Source: Cellvibrionaceae bacterium
Lineage (GTDB): Bacteria > Pseudomonadota > Gammaproteobacteria > Pseudomonadales > Cellvibrionaceae
Length of the DNA: 64,000 bases
Assembly: GCA_021151695.1 (NCBI GenBank)
Contig: JAGKWU010000016.1
Coordinates: 1 to 64,000 of the forward strand
Reading direction: 5' to 3'
Under the pieces are notes generated by a model, which had not been told where the DNA came from, did no database searches, and worked only from the letters and a program-made list of their open reading frames with translations. A program made the translations under genes and the position numbers. This document shows, piece by piece, positions 58,577 to 64,000 of this stretch; the stretch's first letter is position 1; each line of letters starts with the position of its first letter.

Positions 58577-61500
58577 TTAGCTCACAAACACTCGCGCATT
58601 TCTGAACAAACGCAACCAGGCACCGTCATCTTTCCAATCATCCGGCTTCCAGGAGTTGCTCACCGCGCGGAACACGCGCTCGGGGTGCGGCATCATGATA
58701 GTCACACGACCATCGCGACTGGCAACACTGGTGATACCCTGCGGTGAACCATTGGGGTTGAACGGATAAACTTCCGTAGCGTTAATGTTGTGATCTACAA
58801 AACGCATAGCCACAGTGCCGCTTTCGTTACAGGCTTTAAGCGCTGCTTCATTGGCGAATTCTGCATAACCTTCACCATGGGCAACAGCCACCGGCATGTG
58901 TGAGCCAGCCATGCCTTTGAACAATACAGAAGATGAATCCTGCACTTGCACCAGACTGAAACGCGCCTCAAATTGCTCAGACAGGTTGCGCACAAAGCGC
59001 GGCCAGTGGTCAGCACCGGGAATCAAATTTTTCAGGTTGGACATCATCTGGCAACCATTACATACACCCAGACTGAAGGTGTCGTTACGGTGGAAGAATT
59101 GCTCAAACTCGTCGCGCACTTTGCTGTTGAACAAAATGGTTTTTGACCAACCTTCACCTGCGCCCAATACGTCACCGTAAGAGAAACCACCGCAAGCCAC
59201 CAAGCCTTTGAAAGTTTCCAGCGATACGCGGCCAGACAACAAATCACTCATGTGTACGTCAACGGCATTGAAGCCAGCGCGATCAAACGCCGCCGCCATT
59301 TCCACCTGGCCGTTTACACCTTGCTCACGCAATACAGCTATAGAAGGACGCACGCCGCTGTTAATGAAAGGCGCCGCAACATCTTCGTTAATGTCGTAAG
59401 CGAGCTTTACGCTTAAGCCCGGATCAGTTTTCAGAATATTTTCAAATTCTGATTTGGCGCAGGCAGGGTTATCGCGCAGTGCCTGAATGCGATAGCTGGT
59501 TTCGGACCAAAGGCTTTGCAATACAGCGCGGGATTGATCGAACACTACCGCACCATTTTGCTTGATGCAGATGGAGTCTTCGCTGTTCAGAGTACCAATC
59601 ACTTTCGCGTGAGTTACACCGGCGGCGAAGAAACGATCCAACACCTTGTCGCGGTTCGCACTGGCAACTTGCAACACTGCACCAGCTTCTTCAGCGAACA
59701 ACACAGCAAGCAGATCGTCACCCAAGCATTCCAGATCAACCTCAACACCAGTGTGACCGGCAAACGCCATTTCCGCGAGAGTAGCGAACAAGCCACCGTC
59801 ACTGCGATCGTGGTACGCAATAATGTCGTCGTGCTTGATGCAAGCCTGCATAGCATCGAAGAAGCCTTTGAGCTGCGCGCCGGAATCCAGATCAGCAGGC
59901 ACATCGCCCATCTGATTGTACACCTGCGCCAGGATAGAACCGCCCAAGCGATTTTTGCCGTTACCCAAGTCAACCAGAATCAAATCAGTTGCGCCTTTGT
60001 CAGTGCGCAATTGCGGCGTCAAGGTTTTGCGAACATCAACCACCGGCGCGAATGCCGAAATCACCAATGACAGTGGCGCCGTCACGGCCTTGTTTTGGCC
60101 GTTATCCTGCCATGCAGTACGCATGGACATGGAGTCTTTACCTACTGGAATAGTAATGCCCAACTCAGGGCACAATTCCATACCAACTGCCTGCACGGTG
60201 CGATAAAGCTTTTCGTCTTCGCCTTTGTGGCCAGCGGCGCACATCCAGTTGGCAGAGAGTTTTACGTCTGACAGTTTTTCAATACGAGTTGCTGCGATAT
60301 TGGTAATAGCTTCGGCAATCGCCATACGACCAGATGCAGGCGCGTCCAGTAATGCCAGCGGCGTGCGCTCGCCCATACTCATGGCTTCGCCCTTGACGCT
60401 GTCGTAGCTCACGGTTGTCACCGCACAATCTGCAACAGGAACCTGCCATGGGCCAACCATCTGATCGCGCGCCACCATGCCGGTTACCGAGCGGTCACCG
60501 ATGGTGATCAGGAAGTTTTTGCTCGCAACAGACGGATGCTTGAGCACGCGCTCGGCAGCGTCATTGATGTTGATATCGTCAGTGCTAAAACTGCTAACCG
60601 CTGGCTTGTGGGCTTCGGCAGTGCGGTGCATCTTTGGCGGTTTACCAAAGAGTACCGACATAGGCAGATCAACAGGTTTCGCATCGAAGTGCTTGTCGTT
60701 AACGATCAAATGCTTCTCATCAGTCGCCTCGCCCACCACTGCGTAAGCAGCGCGCTCGCGCTTACAGATGGCTTCGAAACGCTCCAGATCTTCCGGTTTG
60801 ATCGCCAACACATAGCGCTCTTGCGATTCATTACACCAAATGGCCAATGGGCTCATGCCCGGCTCGTCGTTAGGCACGTTGCGCAACTCGAACTTGCCAC
60901 CGGTGCCACCATCTTTCACCAATTCAGGGAAGGCGTTGGACAGACCACCCGCACCCACGTCGTGGATAAAGGCGATAGGATTTTTGTCGCCCTGCTGCCA
61001 GCAGGCGTCGATCACTTCCTGGCAACGGCGTTCCATTTCGGGGTTTTGACGTTGTACAGAAGCAAAATCCAGATCTTCGGATGAAGAACCGGAAGTCATA
61101 GAAGATGCAGCACCACCACCCAGGCCAATCAACATGGCTGGACCGCCGAGAACCACTAATTTAGAGCCAGCCTTAAAAGGCGGCTTCTCGATATGTTCAG
61201 TTTTGATATTGCCATAACCACCCGCCAACATGATGGGCTTGTGGTAACCACGACGCTCGCCGTCGAAGTTTTCTTCAAAGGTACGGAAGTAACCGCAAAT
61301 ATTGGGGCGACCGAATTCGTTGTTGAACGCAGCACCGCCAATGGGGCCGTCGATCATGATGTCCAGCGCCGTCACAATACGGCCTGGCTTGCCGTAATCC
61401 TGCTCCCAGGGCTGTACGAAATCGGGGATTTGCAGGTTGGATACGGTAAAGCCGGTCAAACCTACTTTTGGCTTGGAACCACGACCCACAGCACCTTCGT

Positions 61501-62449
61501 CGCGGATCTCACCACCAGCGCCGGTACCGGCACCACTAAACGGAGAAATCGCCGTTGGATGGTTGTGAGTCTCCACCTTCATCAGCATATGGATTGGCTG
61601 CCGGGTGTACTCATACGCCTTGGTTTCGGGGTTCGGATAGAAGCGCCCTGCTTCGTGGCCAACCACTACAGCGGCGTTATCCGCGTAGGCGGAAAGTACG
61701 TCTTCACCACCGACTTCGTTGGTGTTTTTGATCATCTTGAACAGGCTGCGCTCTTGATCTACGCCATCGATAGTCCAGGAGGCGTTAAAAATCTTATGGC
61801 GGCAGTGCTCGGAGTTTGCCTGGGCGAACATCATCAACTCTACATCTATAGGGTTGCGGCCCAAGGTAATAAAACTTTCTACCAGATAGTCAATTTCGTC
61901 GTCCGCCAGCGCCAGGCCGAGGGATTTGTTGGCGGCAACCAGCGCATCGCGGCCACCACCGAGAATATCTACGCTGGTTTGCGCTGCCGGGGTGTGATCA
62001 CTGAAGATTTGTTCTGCAGCTTCCAGGCTATCAAATACGGTTTCTACCATGCGGTCATGCAAGAAGGCAGTTACAGCAGTACGATCAGCCGCTGAAATAG
62101 CGCCCTGCACATAATAGGCAACGCCGCGTTCAACGCGCTTTACCGTTTCCAGGCCGGTGTTTTTGGCAATATCAGTCGCCTTGGAGGCCCAAGGGGAAAT
62201 AGTTCCCAAGCGGGGAACCACAAGGAAAAGCTCGCCTTCATGGCTCACTTCACCCTCAACTTTGGGGCCGTAAGTCAGAAGCTGCTTCAATACACCGGTT
62301 TGCTCGTCGGAAAGCGGTGCAGAAACATGGATAAAATGCACAAATTCGGAAGAAATCCCTTTAACACCAGGCACTTGCTGTTGAATGTTAGCCAGGAGTT
62401 TTTGGGTACGGAAACTGGAAAGAGCGGGGGCGCCACGCAGAATCAGCAT
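58577..62449 (-). CDS. purL: Phosphoribosylformylglycinamidine synthase
   Basis: The 1290-residue large-type PurL (FGAM synthase) converts FGAR to FGAM in purine synthesis using glutamine. The N-terminal PurS-like domain (1-150) is followed by two AIRS-type halves (KVETHNHPTAISPFSGAGTGAGGE) and a C-terminal class I glutamine amidotransferase. The nucleophile cysteine is in GVCNGCQMMSN, and the His/Glu pair follows in HPERVF. The length is standard for gammaproteobacteria. It is a single gene divergent from mltF, as in Pseudomonas. Confidence 0.98.
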   Translation of the reverse strand: MLILRGAPALSSFRTQKLLANIQQQVPGVKGISSEFVHFIHVSAPLSDEQTGVLKQLLTYGPKVEGEVSHEGELFLVVPRLGTISPWASKATDIAKNTGLETVKRVERGVAYYVQGAISAADRTAVTAFLHDRMVETVFDSLEAAEQIFSDHTPAAQTSVDILGGGRDALVAANKSLGLALADDEIDYLVESFITLGRNPIDVELMMFAQANSEHCRHKIFNASWTIDGVDQERSLFKMIKNTNEVGGEDVLSAYADNAAVVVGHEAGRFYPNPETKAYEYTRQPIHMLMKVETHNHPTAISPFSGAGTGAGGEIRDEGAVGRGSKPKVGLTGFTVSNLQIPDFVQPWEQDYGKPGRIVTALDIMIDGPIGGAAFNNEFGRPNICGYFRTFEENFDGERRGYHKPIMLAGGYGNIKTEHIEKPPFKAGSKLVVLGGPAMLIGLGGGAASSMTSGSSSEDLDFASVQRQNPEMERRCQEVIDACWQQGDKNPIAFIHDVGAGGLSNAFPELVKDGGTGGKFELRNVPNDEPGMSPLAIWCNESQERYVLAIKPEDLERFEAICKRERAAYAVVGEATDEKHLIVNDKHFDAKPVDLPMSVLFGKPPKMHRTAEAHKPAVSSFSTDDININDAAERVLKHPSVASKNFLITIGDRSVTGMVARDQMVGPWQVPVADCAVTTVSYDSVKGEAMSMGERTPLALLDAPASGRMAIAEAITNIAATRIEKLSDVKLSANWMCAAGHKGEDEKLYRTVQAVGMELCPELGITIPVGKDSMSMRTAWQDNGQNKAVTAPLSLVISAFAPVVDVRKTLTPQLRTDKGATDLILVDLGNGKNRLGGSILAQVYNQMGDVPADLDSGAQLKGFFDAMQACIKHDDIIAYHDRSDGGLFATLAEMAFAGHTGVEVDLECLGDDLLAVLFAEEAGAVLQVASANRDKVLDRFFAAGVTHAKVIGTLNSEDSICIKQNGAVVFDQSRAVLQSLWSETSYRIQALRDNPACAKSEFENILKTDPGLSVKLAYDINEDVAAPFINSGVRPSIAVLREQGVNGQVEMAAAFDRAGFNAVDVHMSDLLSGRVSLETFKGLVACGGFSYGDVLGAGEGWSKTILFNSKVRDEFEQFFHRNDTFSLGVCNGCQMMSNLKNLIPGADHWPRFVRNLSEQFEARFSLVQVQDSSSVLFKGMAGSHMPVAVAHGEGYAEFANEAALKACNESGTVAMRFVDHNINATEVYPFNPNGSPQGITSVASRDGRVTIMMPHPERVFRAVSNSWKPDDWKDDGAWLRLFRNARVFVS

Positions 62450-63186
62450 AGTGATTTGAGCCTCAAGCGTCGGGGGGATGGAAAATCGAGGCGCGCATTG
62501 TACTGGATTTGGCGGCTGGCCGGTATGGAATTTTAGCCCTGCGGCCCCATCCCGAGCTCACCATTCAAGACGGAGTATATAAAGGAGTAAGTAGATCATT
62601 ATAAAAAGATCGCGATTGCACAGGTATTTCAGAAACCTGCACAACATTTCTATTTTTCATGGGATTTGATTAATCACCGGAAAGGTATTCTCAGAAGATG
62701 ATGACATTATTAATTAATGAAAAATTGTCGAAAATTTATGTTCGCGGTAAACCCCGGAAAAGCTCCGCCAAAAAAACGTCAATATAAGGATCGCCAAGGG
62801 TTTTTAGCACAAAATAGCCTAAAATCCGACCAAATCTTTACAAAAAAAGCAGCAAGAAAAGGCTTTTGAGCCCGGAAAAGTAGCCCAAAAATGACGCACA
62901 AATCAATAAAAATACATTTTTTTCGGCTTTTTTTCGCTTTATGAAATGCTGGGAGAGAAAATATAAGCTTTTGATTTTAAATAGAATCCCAAAAAAGAAG
63001 TCGCCAAAAGCGCCATTTGACTAACCTAATCATGTTCAAAAAACAAGCTAGGCAACCCACCGGCAAGCCTTTACCATGCTTCCTATGTGTTGCACGGGTC
63101 AAGAAAGGATTTTGATTCGGCATGAGTGCATATACGAAGTTATTTCCCATTTCGGGCGATGCAATTCAAAAACCGGAGATACCCCT
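62450..63186. other. Long AT-rich intergenic region between purL and mltF
   Basis: This 737-base gap is the longest non-coding stretch in the window. From about 62600 to 63010 it is rich in A runs (AAAAAA and longer) and T runs, suggesting curved DNA or a compacted promoter region. From about 63040 to 63150 the composition is more mixed. I could not match that part to a known riboswitch or small RNA. No convincing gene was found on either strand. Confidence 0.5.
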
Positions 63187-64000
63187 ATGGCCTATAGATA
63201 TTTAATGGAAGGCCGCAAGCGAACAGTTGTAAAACGATTTTCTATTTCAAATTTATTGATTGCGCTTTTACTTATTTGTTCCACTGCTTTTATTAACCGC
63301 AGCGCTCCTGCCAACAAACTAGAACAAGTTATTACCGCAGGTGAATTGCGCGTATTGGCCCGCACAGGCCCACTGAGTCACTATCAAGGCCCTGAGGGCA
63401 CCACAGGTTTTGAATACAGCTTGCTCAAAGGCTTTGCTGATGAACTGGGTGTTAAGCTCGTATTAACTGAGGCCGAACAATTTAGCGGCTTGCTGCAAAC
63501 CAATTCCGAATCTGCAATTGATTTGATCAGCCCCACCGCCATCAATAATCATTCGGCAAAAGAGCAATTGCGTTTTAGCAGCGCATTTTTGCAACTTGAA
63601 TTTCAGTTGATTTACAACAGTAATCAAACTGCTCCTGCTGATTTGAAAGCATTAGCTGGTAAAAAAGTGCTTTATGTTAACAAAGCCTCTGTACCTGTCG
63701 CCATGCAGGAACTGCAACAGTCCATGCCGGAAATACAATGGGAAGTCGTTGAAAACGTCGAAATGACGGACCTGCTGGAAATGATTGAGCGCGGCACAGC
63801 AGATTATGCCGTGGTGGACTCTGCTATTTATGACATACATCGCTATTCCTATCCCCACGCGCAAGTCGCTTTCAACATAGATAAACCACGTGACCTGGCA
63901 TGGGCATTCACCAAATCACGCGACAACAGCCTGTACGATGCTGCACAAAAATATCTGGATAAAATTAAAAACAACGGTCAGCTCGCACAAATTTCTGCGC
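63187..64000 (+). CDS. mltF: Membrane-bound lytic transglycosylase MltF, partial (N-terminal part)
   Basis: MltF cleaves peptidoglycan from the outer-membrane side. About 271 N-terminal residues are visible before the window edge. A basic start with a hydrophobic segment (ISNLLIALLLICSTAFINRS, about 22-41) is followed by a periplasmic solute-binding-like domain with LEQVITAGELRVLARTGP and GFEYSLLKGFADELGV, the family N-terminal module. The catalytic SLT domain lies beyond the window. I start at ATG 63187 with GGAG eight bases upstream. It is divergent from purL, the conserved pairing. Confidence 0.93.
   Translation, partial: MAYRYLMEGRKRTVVKRFSISNLLIALLLICSTAFINRSAPANKLEQVITAGELRVLARTGPLSHYQGPEGTTGFEYSLLKGFADELGVKLVLTEAEQFSGLLQTNSESAIDLISPTAINNHSAKEQLRFSSAFLQLEFQLIYNSNQTAPADLKALAGKKVLYVNKASVPVAMQELQQSMPEIQWEVVENVEMTDLLEMIERGTADYAVVDSAIYDIHRYSYPHAQVAFNIDKPRDLAWAFTKSRDNSLYDAAQKYLDKIKNNGQLAQISA

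Noticed and set aside
61193..62095. A 300-codon open frame on the plus strand opposite purL
   Set aside because: purL is intact and strongly conserved on the minus strand; the reverse frame shows no family features. Similar antisense frames opposite fabY (41735-42679) and pheS (49736-50557) were rejected for the same reason.
63030..63130. Possible cyclic-di-GMP or other riboswitch before mltF
   Set aside because: Short stretches such as GGCAACCC are suggestive, but the conserved GEMM core and a closing stem could not be built, so no call was made.
63122..63208. A 27-codon upstream frame overlapping the mltF start
   Set aside because: The ATG is spaced about 14 bases from the nearest purine-rich site and the product has no features; mltF has its own good site.

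Overview
The window reads as a housekeeping stretch of a gammaproteobacterial chromosome, most likely Cellvibrio or a close relative. This is inferred from Pseudomonas-like gene orders (leuCDB-asd-fimV-truA-trpFB, ubiG-mupP-yciK, rpsP-rimM-trmD-rplS-xerD-dsbC-hom-thrC, thrS-infC-rpmI-rplT-pheST-ihfA-merR-tRNA-Pro, purL/mltF), a FabY-type ketoacyl synthase, and a secreted GH5-CBM6 cellulase. I found no phage, insertion sequence, CRISPR array or defence island.

Layout. 1-11.2 kb, minus strand: leuC, leuD, a flavin-fold oxidase-like gene, leuB, asd, fimV, truA, trpF and the start of trpB, so leucine, aspartate-family and tryptophan genes around the polar hub protein FimV. A LysR gene diverges from leuC, and leuC lacks its normal 5' end. 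12.3-16.9 kb, plus: an outer-membrane protein, an MtaD-type deaminase, ubiG, mupP and yciK, with two palindromic repeat elements between genes. 17.3-27.7 kb is more accessory: cellulase, a membrane-sensor AraC regulator, a metal-responsive MerR/permease operon with an elongated-spacer promoter, a glycosyltransferase behind three phased repeats, a MATE transporter, and a ppk2-phosphate transporter pair. 27.7-33.5 kb: a YbbAP-type ABC system divergent from tesA, then recJ. 34-40.8 kb, minus: thrC, hom, dsbC, xerD, rplS, trmD, rimM, rpsP. 41-46 kb: fabY, a GlxA-type regulator, a small heat-shock gene with a probable sigma-32 promoter and ROSE-like RNA thermometer, a hibernation factor and a SapC-like protein. 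46.2-54.2 kb, minus: tRNA-Pro(GGG), a MerR gene, ihfA, pheT, pheS, a stand-alone chorismate mutase, rplT, rpmI, infC (AUC start) and thrS. 54.5-64 kb: an ECF-like sigma/anti-sigma pair, a MaoC hydratase, a lipoprotein, an SRPBCC protein, a TonB-like protein, purL and the start of mltF.

The main points of interest are regulatory or structural and not a new multi-gene system: the truncated leuC, the thermosensor leader, the CueR-like regulator carrying a cysteine at the divalent-metal position, the 23-bp-phased repeats before the glycosyltransferase, and the chorismate mutase between rplT and pheS.
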